From GCA-2746365 sp963711255 (GTDB lineage Bacteria > Pseudomonadota > Gammaproteobacteria > SZUA-229), in the NCBI GenBank assembly GCA_963711255.1, contig CAVQDO010000008.1, positions 305,362 through 369,361 on the forward strand: a DNA stretch of 64,000 bases, given 5' to 3'. The translations under genes and the position numbers were made by a program. Below, one piece after another: positions 55,401-62,511 of this stretch (position 1 is its first letter; each line of letters begins with the position of its first letter). The notes beneath the pieces are model-generated. The model ran no database searches. It had not been told where the DNA came from and saw only the letters and a program-made list of their open reading frames with translations.

Positions 55401-55436
55401 AAAGCCGGGCAGCGTTATCAGCTGGAACGCTTATAA
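52419..55436 (+). CDS. Permease fused to FG-GAP beta-propeller and UnbV/ASPIC domain
   Basis: A 1005-residue membrane protein. Residues ~1-365 form a DUF318/ArsP-like permease (GSPLGVCANCAAPIAKGL with its Cys pair, then TMFSSPTMNVVV). From about 440, FG-GAP/VCBS repeats appear (SGDFNNDGWDD, DINNDGWLDIF, GDIDLDGDLDAAV), each with the calcium-binding DxDxDGxxD pattern. A helical Cys-rich insert lies at ~685-775 with C-x11-C pairs. The propeller resumes at ~825 (FADLDNDEWLDLYV). An ASPIC/UnbV domain ends the protein (GNRFGIGSKVIIHYG, 925-1005). The propeller is predicted to be periplasmic. The gene ends 12 bp from the convergent ligase gene. Transport substrate unknown; a metal or oxyanion is possible. 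Confidence 0.8.
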   Translation: MNLTNKDNSHKRLIIIGLLLFTIGFNFWGGSRYPALNDKATMGGETRLEDSLSFEVVLEIQEGDSVGKRIAYSTVNWINTNRQGMTFGVLFAGAFLTFLSMLRRRSFKGSYANALTGFFIGSPLGVCANCAAPIAKGLHTAGARLETTLTTMFSSPTMNVVVLTMVFSVFPFYLAMIKLIATLIFILLLIPLMSRYLFNSETLATHEPEYLAIDAIKDMPLEENWGQALLNTARDFLKNLWFIIVRTVPLMFLAGFLGALFTTLIPLDSFIGNEYTFIGLLLVSLVGVFLPVPIALDVVLASVLMASGMPIGYVMALLFTLGAYSIYPFMIIWKSISLRVAISLYVAVAATGMITAHIAHNYHNWEVQRMLEVFGEAQAAGLEPAITNQGIQISSIPLTRQATSSTTAFTRMEGDDIGLVRENLFSVDDFWPPFYYGRGIASGDFNNDGWDDVLVATEKGPKLFKNNFGNDFSEQNIATPDVNTLNVFMVALVDINNDGWLDIFLTAYHQGNHYMLNNKGNFDSANLVSLPVKDNALTLGLTFGDIDLDGDLDAAVGNWFYGWPKEIPPEAGENLLLINKDGKLTGKELNGITGETLSMLFTDYNQDQKPDLIVGNDFIQPDLFYLGDGKGKLRTITRKENIIPLSTHTTMSIDTGDINNDLQFEIYLDQIAAGGSAKAARLESQRLRDYCKDIKNKQQKEACQKNINIRSFFRFGSRHQPTDIKHCKTIKDADEKNTCMAMMVMKTAVKNKKPELCKVIKDKQSRAYILCNNYFKKSITTTKAEYLKSVPQRLNQNVLLLPDADGKYVDAAEKFHVDIGGWSWNAKFADLDNDEWLDLYVVNGTIRRPLTNTNFFFRNLEGKDFEDKTMEAGLDSFMAMSAYTYLDMDNDGDLDIVTTTINGPLWVYKNNSQNNSVAFKLNDHKGNRFGIGSKVIIHYGPENKLHQIRELKAGGGFISFDAPVIHFGLGQHKQVNKIEVYWSTGEHQVVEETFKAGQRYQLERL

Positions 55437-55448
55437 CGCAGCTGCAGA

Positions 55449-56828
55449 TTACACTTTAGGTGCGTTTGCTAACTCGGAAACAAACTCTTCATATTTACCG
55501 CCCGGACTGCGGGGAATATTATCTAACTGCACAAAGGTAATATTAAACGGGTGGCGTAATGTTTTGTGAAACAGTGCCGTCAGGTTCTGCTTTTCCTCTT
55601 CAAGTATCGGTCGCGGCAAAACTAGTTTAACTTCGATATCTTCCAGCGATTTCTGCACTAGCTGAAACTGTTCTATCGGCGCGATATCCTGCAGCTTTAC
55701 CAGACCAACGTCTGGCCAGCTGCGCTCACCCGATGGCAGGGTGATCATGCCGCGATAACGTCCCTGGATACGTTTAATAACAGGTAAACCGCGTCCACAG
55801 CTGCAAAGCTCGCCCACTTCGGCAAAGTCGCCAAGTTCGTAACGGATTAACGGAGTTGCATAATTGTGCAGGTTGGTCACAACCACCTTGCCAACTTCGC
55901 CAACTGAACACGGCCGATTATTTTCATCCAGAATTTCAATCAATACGCCTTCTGACTGAATATGATAATGCTCGTTTTCCGGGCACTGTATAGCCAGGTA
56001 ACCCAGTTCGATACTGGAATAAACATCGACCAGTTTTGCCCCCCAGGCTTCTTTACATAGTTCACGCAGGCCATCAGGCAAGGCTTCAGATATTGTGCGC
56101 ACTTCACGTAAGGAGGGCAGCTCAATTTTTTCACGCAGGCAGTACATGGCCAGATCCTGTAACACACTAGGGTTAGTCAGCAGAATATCCGGCTGTTCTT
56201 TTAGCAACCATTTAACCTGCTCAGTTACCGGAGTAAAAATGTTGAGCATGGATGTAGGGCCCGTCTCAATTACGCCACTGGTCGCCTGCCCCCAGTTCCT
56301 GGACGCTAGCCCATCAGGCGCTTTCGCTCTCTCATCCGTACTACGTCGTATAACTGCTAATTTGCCGTCAAGATTACGGCCATGCCAAAGATGATCACGC
56401 AGGGTAAATACATTCCAAAAAAAAGCGGTTATACCAGTACCTAGCACTTCTACCGGTTTCCCTGTGGAGCCCGATGTAAATTGTCTTGATACCTTGCCAT
56501 GGCTTTTAGGCAAACCGGTCGTTCTTAGCAGTTCACCGTTTTTCTGTACGTTGTCACGGGTGAGTAAAGGTATACTCAGCCAACCCTCTTCAGTTAAAAG
56601 CCCACTTACTAATTGCTTGTTCAGCGTCTTCTGATAGTAAGGAACACTATCTACACAGTGTTTCAACAAAGGTTTAAGTTGTGAAAACTGATGCAACCTG
56701 AGTTTTTCTTCAGACCACCATTGAGATTGCTCCAGTTGAAATAATACCGCAAGCCTGGCCGCGCTGGCAGGTGCCGGCGCAGCTGGCCAGTGTATACCAG
56801 TAACTGATGAATTGATGTTCCAGTCCAT
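55449..56828 (-). CDS. PaaK/CapK-type adenylate-forming ligase 1
   Basis: A 459-residue enzyme of the phenylacetate-CoA ligase family. The AMP/phosphate loop is TSGSTGKP (118-125). The YSSIELGYLA and PLIRYELGDFAEVG motifs correspond to the conserved core motifs of adenylate-forming enzymes. CSCGRGLPVIKRIQGR resembles the zinc/hinge segment of PaaK and CapK proteins. The C-terminal SPGGKYEEF carries the likely catalytic Lys445. Such enzymes activate an aryl or acyl acid as adenylate, then thioester or amide. The start at 56828 has an RBS (GGAAG); the ORF extends further but without a better start. It is collinear with ligase 2. Confidence 0.85.
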   Translation of the reverse strand: MDWNINSSVTGIHWPAAPAPASAARLAVLFQLEQSQWWSEEKLRLHQFSQLKPLLKHCVDSVPYYQKTLNKQLVSGLLTEEGWLSIPLLTRDNVQKNGELLRTTGLPKSHGKVSRQFTSGSTGKPVEVLGTGITAFFWNVFTLRDHLWHGRNLDGKLAVIRRSTDERAKAPDGLASRNWGQATSGVIETGPTSMLNIFTPVTEQVKWLLKEQPDILLTNPSVLQDLAMYCLREKIELPSLREVRTISEALPDGLRELCKEAWGAKLVDVYSSIELGYLAIQCPENEHYHIQSEGVLIEILDENNRPCSVGEVGKVVVTNLHNYATPLIRYELGDFAEVGELCSCGRGLPVIKRIQGRYRGMITLPSGERSWPDVGLVKLQDIAPIEQFQLVQKSLEDIEVKLVLPRPILEEEKQNLTALFHKTLRHPFNITFVQLDNIPRSPGGKYEEFVSELANAPKV

Positions 56829-56886
56829 ATTACTTCCAGGTTCTTTGATTCTTATTTTTTTGTTTAAGCAATAAATTGTGCAACAT

Positions 56887-58227
56887 CTACTTGCCTGTCT
56901 CACTCTTCCAGAGCGCCTCTGCCTCCATGACACATCGAAGTTTATTTTTCACTTCAACCAGTTCCTGTTCCGGCCTGGACTCCCTGACTACGCCAACACC
57001 GCCCATGGTACTCAGCTCTTTATTATTGAGAAAAAAGGAACGCAGATTCAAGAATACATCAGCATCGGTAAACCCGGCGCTGGCTCTTCCTACCACACCA
57101 CCATAAAACCTGGTGGGTGTAAGTCCATCATCGGCCACAGGAATTAGTTCGTCAGGGTAAGTACTAAGGGCCGGACTACTTCCCTTTAATAAATTAAAGA
57201 AATTGATCCCTTTAAGCAGCTCACCGTATAAATGCGAGTATAAATGACGTACATATCTAAACTGACGAATTTCATGATGATGATCCATCACCACAGAACC
57301 TTCCTTACAAAGTTCACCAAGCCTTTTTTGATAACGTCCTAAAGCCATATTATGCTCTTTCAACTCCTTGGTATCAGACTTGAGCTCTTTTACCCAGCGT
57401 GCATCCTTCTCCGGGTCAGACGATACGCCTCGTGTTGATGCAACAACGTCAAAATCGAGAACATTTTTTTGCAAAGAAAAAATGTTCTCCGGCGTACACC
57501 CAAGTGAGTAAATATCATCATCCAGCTGAAAATAATGAGATGCTGCACAGCAGGGTTCAAGGTGATTATATATCTCATACAACCTGAATGGATCAAGGCC
57601 TTCCTTGATTGAAGTAGAGTAAGCTCGTGTAACAATAACCTTGCCATCAACTTCCTGCAGCGCCTTGACTGCGGATGCCAGTCGGTCAACAAAGACTTCA
57701 TCATTTTCCGTCACCCATTCTGTTTGCGGCGCATCGCTGGTGAAGTATATATGCGGTACTTTATTCTGCGCATAATGCTGATTTAATTTGTCAGCAATGT
57801 CCTTGCTGCCAGCCGCTTCATTTGCCGGACTGTACGGTTTTTCCTGCGTTGCATCAATCAATATTTCGTGTTTGGCCTGCGCCCAGACCATGGCAGGCAG
57901 TTTACTCTTTGCGCCGGGACGGTGCAGATCCAGGCTGACCATAAAAAAATAATTCGCCTTTGCATCAAGTACCTGCTCCAACGAATCTAGAGGATCGTCA
58001 CTGCCAGACTCTGTGACATTGCGATTATCATCTTGTATAAGAAATTTATTATTCTGGTAGCGAATACTCTGCTGTATACCGAATCCCATCCAGGCTTTAT
58101 TCTGTCTCGGCAACATAAGAACATAATTTCCCCTGGAACCATCATCAGAAGCTACAGTTTCTCGATGAGCATAGCTGCACAAATCATTAAGCGACAAACT
58201 ATCGTCATCCATGCTCATGCATTCCAT
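56887..58227 (-). CDS. Chorismate-utilising enzyme, isochorismate/salicylate synthase-like
   Basis: A 446-residue member of the chorismate-binding family. Landmarks are GKVIVTRAYS with Lys196, SLGCTPENIF (245-247 TPE), VVASTRG (264-266), KELKEH (288-292), and a C-terminal GGVGVVRESRPEQELVEVKNK with the metal-binding Glu residues. Lys196 sits where EntC, MbtI and Irp9 have the water-activating lysine, whereas anthranilate and aminodeoxychorismate synthases have Gln. The length (446) is like the salicylate synthases. The N-terminal ~180 residues are diverged. The start could also be the ATG at 58218. It lies between ligases 1 and 2 on the same strand. Confidence 0.8.
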   Translation of the reverse strand: MECMSMDDDSLSLNDLCSYAHRETVASDDGSRGNYVLMLPRQNKAWMGFGIQQSIRYQNNKFLIQDDNRNVTESGSDDPLDSLEQVLDAKANYFFMVSLDLHRPGAKSKLPAMVWAQAKHEILIDATQEKPYSPANEAAGSKDIADKLNQHYAQNKVPHIYFTSDAPQTEWVTENDEVFVDRLASAVKALQEVDGKVIVTRAYSTSIKEGLDPFRLYEIYNHLEPCCAASHYFQLDDDIYSLGCTPENIFSLQKNVLDFDVVASTRGVSSDPEKDARWVKELKSDTKELKEHNMALGRYQKRLGELCKEGSVVMDHHHEIRQFRYVRHLYSHLYGELLKGINFFNLLKGSSPALSTYPDELIPVADDGLTPTRFYGGVVGRASAGFTDADVFLNLRSFFLNNKELSTMGGVGVVRESRPEQELVEVKNKLRCVMEAEALWKSETGK

Positions 58228-58351
58228 CCGGATATTTATATACAGGTATTATTTTAGTATTTTTCATATTTATACATGTTAATCAAGAGAAGTTTTTTAC
58301 GCAGCCATTCATCACTGCCGCATCTGATGCTTTGTTATCAGGTAATCCTGT

Positions 58352-59713
58352 TTACAGTTTAGAAGCAAATTCCTCGTATTTGCCGCCAGGGCTGCGCGGT
58401 ATACTATCTACCTCGTTTACCGTAATCTTCATCTCCGGATGCAGATTACTCTGGAACAAGCCAAGAAGTTTGTTTTTTTCATCACCGGTTAGTGGACGTT
58501 TTACTACCAGCAAAAATTCAATATCCTGCAGCGTGTGCTGAATTGCCTGAAATTGAAGCACCGGTGCTATCTTTAATATATTAGCTATGCCGAATTTCGG
58601 CCAGCAGCGTTCACCATCCGGCATCACAACCAGGTTTCGGTATCGCCCGAGGATACGCTTAATAACCGGAAGCCCCCTGCCGCATGAACATTCCTCGCCC
58701 ACTTCTGCATAGTCACCAAGCTCATATCGGATTAGCGGCATAGCGTAATTATGCAAATTGGTAACCACCACTTTTCCCACCTGTCCCGGAGCACAGGGCT
58801 TACCATCATTATCCAGCACTTCAAGAAGAACACCTTCTGACTGCACATGGTAATGCTCATTTTTAGGGCACTGCAATGCGAGATAGCCCAGCTCAATAGT
58901 AGAATATACATCTACCACTTTTACCCCCCATTCTTTCTGACATAGTTCACGCAAACCATCAGGAAGCGCTTCAGAAATTGTATGCACTTCACGCAAAGAA
59001 GACAGCTGAATGCCTTCTCGTTTACAGTGCATGATCAGTTCCTGCAATATACTTGGATGCGTCTGAAGATAATCCGGTTGTTCCTTTTCCAGCCACAGCG
59101 CCTGTTCAGAGACAGGTGTGTGAATATTAAGCATGACACAGATGCCGGTTTCAGACATCCCACTGGTTGCACGCCCCCAGTTTTTTGAACGAACACCGTG
59201 CGGCAGACTCGCCCTCTCATCAGTAAAATGCCGTATCACCGCCAGTTTGCCACTAAGGTCAGTATGATGCCATTGCGCAGTTCGCAAGGTAAAAACAGTC
59301 CAGAAAAAATTTGTAATCTCAGTGCCAAGCGCCTCAACAGGCTTGCCAGTTGAGCCAGATGTGCGTTGTAACAACATTTTTCCATGATTGGGGGGTAGCG
59401 ACTGTGTCCTAAGTCTGTCACCAGACTGTTGCAACATGTTGCGCGTTAAAAGAGGAATGTTATGCCACACTTCCTCAGTAAGAGGCTGCGCAGTAATGTG
59501 ATTTGCTAGCAATTCTCGATAATAAGGCACATGCTTTACAGCGTATCTTAACAGGATATCAATTTGCTTAAATTGTTGTTCTCTGATTCTTTTATGTGGC
59601 CACCACTGGGACTGCTCTATTTGAAATAAGGTACTTAATCTGCATGCACCAGCAGCACCAGGCAGCGCAGGCCAGTCGATACCTTTGACAGTAGAGCTTA
59701 TGGGTATTGCCAC
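58352..59713 (-). CDS. PaaK/CapK-type adenylate-forming ligase 2
   Basis: A 453-residue paralogue of ligase 1, clearly similar along the whole length with the key motifs at identical positions (SGSTGKP 119-125, Lys445). It carries YSTIELGYLALQCPK, PLIRYELGDYAEVG and CSCGRGLPVIKR. It starts at GTG with an AAGGAA RBS about 8 nt upstream. It opens the three-gene minus-strand unit (ligase 2, chorismate enzyme, ligase 1). Substrate unknown; two close copies suggest related but distinct acids, or two partners. Confidence 0.85.
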   Translation of the reverse strand: MAIPISSTVKGIDWPALPGAAGACRLSTLFQIEQSQWWPHKRIREQQFKQIDILLRYAVKHVPYYRELLANHITAQPLTEEVWHNIPLLTRNMLQQSGDRLRTQSLPPNHGKMLLQRTSGSTGKPVEALGTEITNFFWTVFTLRTAQWHHTDLSGKLAVIRHFTDERASLPHGVRSKNWGRATSGMSETGICVMLNIHTPVSEQALWLEKEQPDYLQTHPSILQELIMHCKREGIQLSSLREVHTISEALPDGLRELCQKEWGVKVVDVYSTIELGYLALQCPKNEHYHVQSEGVLLEVLDNDGKPCAPGQVGKVVVTNLHNYAMPLIRYELGDYAEVGEECSCGRGLPVIKRILGRYRNLVVMPDGERCWPKFGIANILKIAPVLQFQAIQHTLQDIEFLLVVKRPLTGDEKNKLLGLFQSNLHPEMKITVNEVDSIPRSPGGKYEEFASKL

Positions 59714-60023
59714 AACTTATTCCTTAAAATTAATATGCTTTTGTAACTCTAAGCTACGAATTGTAAACGCTGAGTTTAACGTATACCGCACACAATATAG
59801 TAACTTTCACCCAGATTTTCTACCATGCTTGACTAGCACAACACCCATCCACGTAACAACATCTAGCACATTATTAATAAATCTAATAAAGACATCAAAT
59901 ACTTTATTTGTTACATGAATAATAGTATTCAACACTGGGAAGTCTTATTAAATCAGTTTATTATGGGCATCATTAAAAATATAAACCGAAGCAGCATAAT
60001 CTATCTGCTTGAAACGGAATCAA
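59714..60023. other. AT-rich divergent intergenic region of the cluster
   Basis: About 310 bp between ligase 2 and the BKACE-GNAT gene. It is AT-rich and has no gene that I can support. It must hold the promoters of both divergent units, but no single promoter pair or operator stands out. Confidence 0.5.
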
Positions 60024-61394
60024 ATGAACGAACAATTCGCCAATAGCGCACTTTACGGTGGTAACCCACCGCAAGGCAGCAGCACCCAACCACTAATCAT
60101 TAATGTCTGTCTTTCAGGAAACATTACTAGTAAAGACATTAACCCACATGTGCCAAACAGCCAGCAAGAAATTACAGATAATGCGGCACAGGTTATAGAA
60201 GCTGGCGCGAGCATGTTACATATACATGCATACGAGGCCGATGGTTCACCCAGCTGGCACCCAGAATCTTTTGGCCGCATCTTTGAAACAATTCGAGCAG
60301 ACTATCCAGAGGTTGTACTGGTAGCAACAACCAGTGGTCGTTTGCATAAAGATATTGAAAAGCGGGCCGCAGTACTTGATCTGGACGGCAAAGCCAAACC
60401 GGATATGGCATCACTTACATTAGGGTCATTGAATTTCCCAAAACATGCTTCAATAAACTCACCGGATATAGTTCAACAATTATGTCAACGCATGCGTGAA
60501 AAAGGCATCATGCCTGAGCTAGAAGCTTTTGACCTTGGCATGATCAACTATGCTTTTTACCTTCAACGCAAAGGTCTTTTACCACTTCAGTGTTACATCA
60601 ATCTATTAATGGGTTCTTTAGGAAGTGTGCCAGGGCGTGTACTTGATCTTGCACATCTCGTACGCGAAATCCCACGTCACTGGGTATGGTCAGCCGCTGG
60701 CGTCGGTCAGTATCAATTACCGATGAACACTGCGGCTATAACCATGGGTGGTAATGTCCGTGTCGGCCTGGAAGACAACCCATTCTATGACTATAAAACA
60801 CGCCAGCCAGCCAGTAATGTTGATCTTGTAAAACGCCTGGTACGTATTAGTAGCGAACTGGGGAGACCTATTTCAAACTCGGTCGAAACTCGAAAACATT
60901 TGAAACTGGGTAATACCGATAACTGGGCAGCCACCCGTTCTGTTATATGCAAAATGCAGAATAAGCATATAGATGATGCGATGGCACTACTCGGCAAGTG
61001 GAATATGGCCCCGAAAAAAAAGAGCGAAGCCGTACCCAACCCCGAACGCAGCCACCTGGACATAGCCAACACATTTGTTGCCTTAATAAATGACCAACTG
61101 ATAGGAGTAGCCAGTTATATACTACTTGATGATAAACATGCGGAAACTGCCAGCCTGGCCGTCGATCCTGATTTCCTTGGTTGCGGAATCGGTTACGAAT
61201 TGCAAATGGCAAGAATTGCAGAAATGCAGACAAAAGGCATCGAGCACCTGAGAACTGAGTCAGATCGCCCGGAGGTGATACATTGGTACATCCATAAATT
61301 CGGTTACCGTATCACTGGCTACAATCCTAAAAAACATGCTTTCGGACATACTGACTATGATCGCTGGACCATACTAGAGCTAGATCTTATCTAA
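60024..61394 (+). CDS. Beta-keto acid cleavage enzyme (BKACE) fused to GNAT acetyltransferase
   Basis: About 456 residues. Residues ~20-310 match the BKACE/DUF849 family: LIINVCLSGN, the zinc-binding HIHAYE (His66, His68) in GASMLHIHAYEADG, PELEAFDLG, and VGLEDNPFYD. BKACE enzymes cleave beta-keto acids with acetyl-CoA to acetoacetate and a new acyl-CoA. Residues ~330-456 form a GNAT domain with ASLAVDPDFLGCGIGYELQMARIAEM (acetyl-CoA loop) and WYIHKFGYRITGYNP. The fusion would let the GNAT use a CoA thioester made by the first domain. The ATG at 60024 has a nearby GGA; a TTG lies 15 nt upstream. Confidence 0.85.
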   Translation: MNEQFANSALYGGNPPQGSSTQPLIINVCLSGNITSKDINPHVPNSQQEITDNAAQVIEAGASMLHIHAYEADGSPSWHPESFGRIFETIRADYPEVVLVATTSGRLHKDIEKRAAVLDLDGKAKPDMASLTLGSLNFPKHASINSPDIVQQLCQRMREKGIMPELEAFDLGMINYAFYLQRKGLLPLQCYINLLMGSLGSVPGRVLDLAHLVREIPRHWVWSAAGVGQYQLPMNTAAITMGGNVRVGLEDNPFYDYKTRQPASNVDLVKRLVRISSELGRPISNSVETRKHLKLGNTDNWAATRSVICKMQNKHIDDAMALLGKWNMAPKKKSEAVPNPERSHLDIANTFVALINDQLIGVASYILLDDKHAETASLAVDPDFLGCGIGYELQMARIAEMQTKGIEHLRTESDRPEVIHWYIHKFGYRITGYNPKKHAFGHTDYDRWTILELDLI

Positions 61395-61443
61395 CCCCCT
61401 CAACAAACAAGTCTACTACACGCTGCTTGCCTATTAATATAAA

Positions 61444-62511
61444 ATGCACTTTAACTTAGTCACTACCAGAAATATTACGGACATGCCAAAAGTTAACCTG
61501 GAAAACAAGATATCGATGACTCGTGAAGAGTCGTTATTGCAGCAAGTTCTGCGAATCCACGACGAACCTTATCGTTACTTCAATGACTTGCAGATCCACC
61601 ATATGCTTACCGTTGAACCCATGCAGTATCTTGATCACCTACTTGCATTGTTAGAAAGTTTAGCCAGTGGTGAAAGCTCGCTGGAGCTACCAGACAAGCT
61701 CGTGTTCGATGATGCGAATGCATTTTCAGATTTCAGGGTAATGCCCTGTGTCATCCGCCACCCGCAACGGATACGCAAAACAGTAAAACTAGTCGGCACT
61801 AATAACCATCGACAACAGGTGCCTGACCAGATCACGGTCGGCAAGGCCTTTGCACTTGATGAAAAAGAAAACTTCGTCAGCGCAGGCTTTGCTGGCTGCC
61901 TGTTATCATCGGCACGTACCGGCGCCTGTGCCGCGACAGCTGTAAGACTACTGGCTACATCTACCAGTCAGGTAAGGATTGTTGGCGCTGGACGGGTGGG
62001 ATATTACGCTGCATATTATATTGCGGTACTTGGCAACACTGATAAGATCCATATTTGCGACACCATCGAAGAGCGGGCCAAAAACACTGCCCTACTATTA
62101 CAGACAAACTTTCCTGAACTGGTCATCACCTCTTCTACTGAACAGGAACAACAGGCGGACGTTATTGTTCTTGCCACCGACAGCCATCAGCCTATTTGCG
62201 GCAGCGAGCAAAAACCGGGAGGACTTATCGTTAGTGTCGGCGCAGATACACACTGGCAACACGAAGTATCAGAAGATTTGATTGCCAAGGTGGATATATA
62301 TGTTGATACACTTGACAGCTTCAACTGTGGAGACCTGCAACAATGGTATTCGAATAATAAAGTAGCGAGAAACAATGTAACCGATTTACTGACACTGCTT
62401 CGCGAAAAACCTGCACCTGGAAAACCCGTCCTATTCATATCAACAGGGTCGGCGCTGTTTGACAATCTCACCATTGACTACCTGCTAGAAAACGAGAAAC
62501 AGTTAACCTAG
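61444..62511 (+). CDS. Ornithine cyclodeaminase/mu-crystallin family dehydrogenase
   Basis: A 355-residue NAD(P)-dependent enzyme. The conserved SSARTGACAATAVRLLA (RTGA 158-161) and the dinucleotide loop IVGAGRVGYYAAYY (181-186) are diagnostic. Members include ornithine cyclodeaminase, alanine dehydrogenase and SbnB of L-2,3-diaminopropionate synthesis. The exact reaction here is not clear. The start may also be ATG 61483. It follows the BKACE-GNAT gene by 49 bp and converges with ligase 3; the two stop codons share the CTAG palindrome at 62508-62511. Confidence 0.82.
   Translation: MHFNLVTTRNITDMPKVNLENKISMTREESLLQQVLRIHDEPYRYFNDLQIHHMLTVEPMQYLDHLLALLESLASGESSLELPDKLVFDDANAFSDFRVMPCVIRHPQRIRKTVKLVGTNNHRQQVPDQITVGKAFALDEKENFVSAGFAGCLLSSARTGACAATAVRLLATSTSQVRIVGAGRVGYYAAYYIAVLGNTDKIHICDTIEERAKNTALLLQTNFPELVITSSTEQEQQADVIVLATDSHQPICGSEQKPGGLIVSVGADTHWQHEVSEDLIAKVDIYVDTLDSFNCGDLQQWYSNNKVARNNVTDLLTLLREKPAPGKPVLFISTGSALFDNLTIDYLLENEKQLT

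Noticed and set aside
59685..59918. Plus-strand ORF at the divergent promoter region
   Set aside because: It has no RBS, no domain and overlaps the start of ligase 2 on the other strand; the region is AT-rich intergenic DNA.
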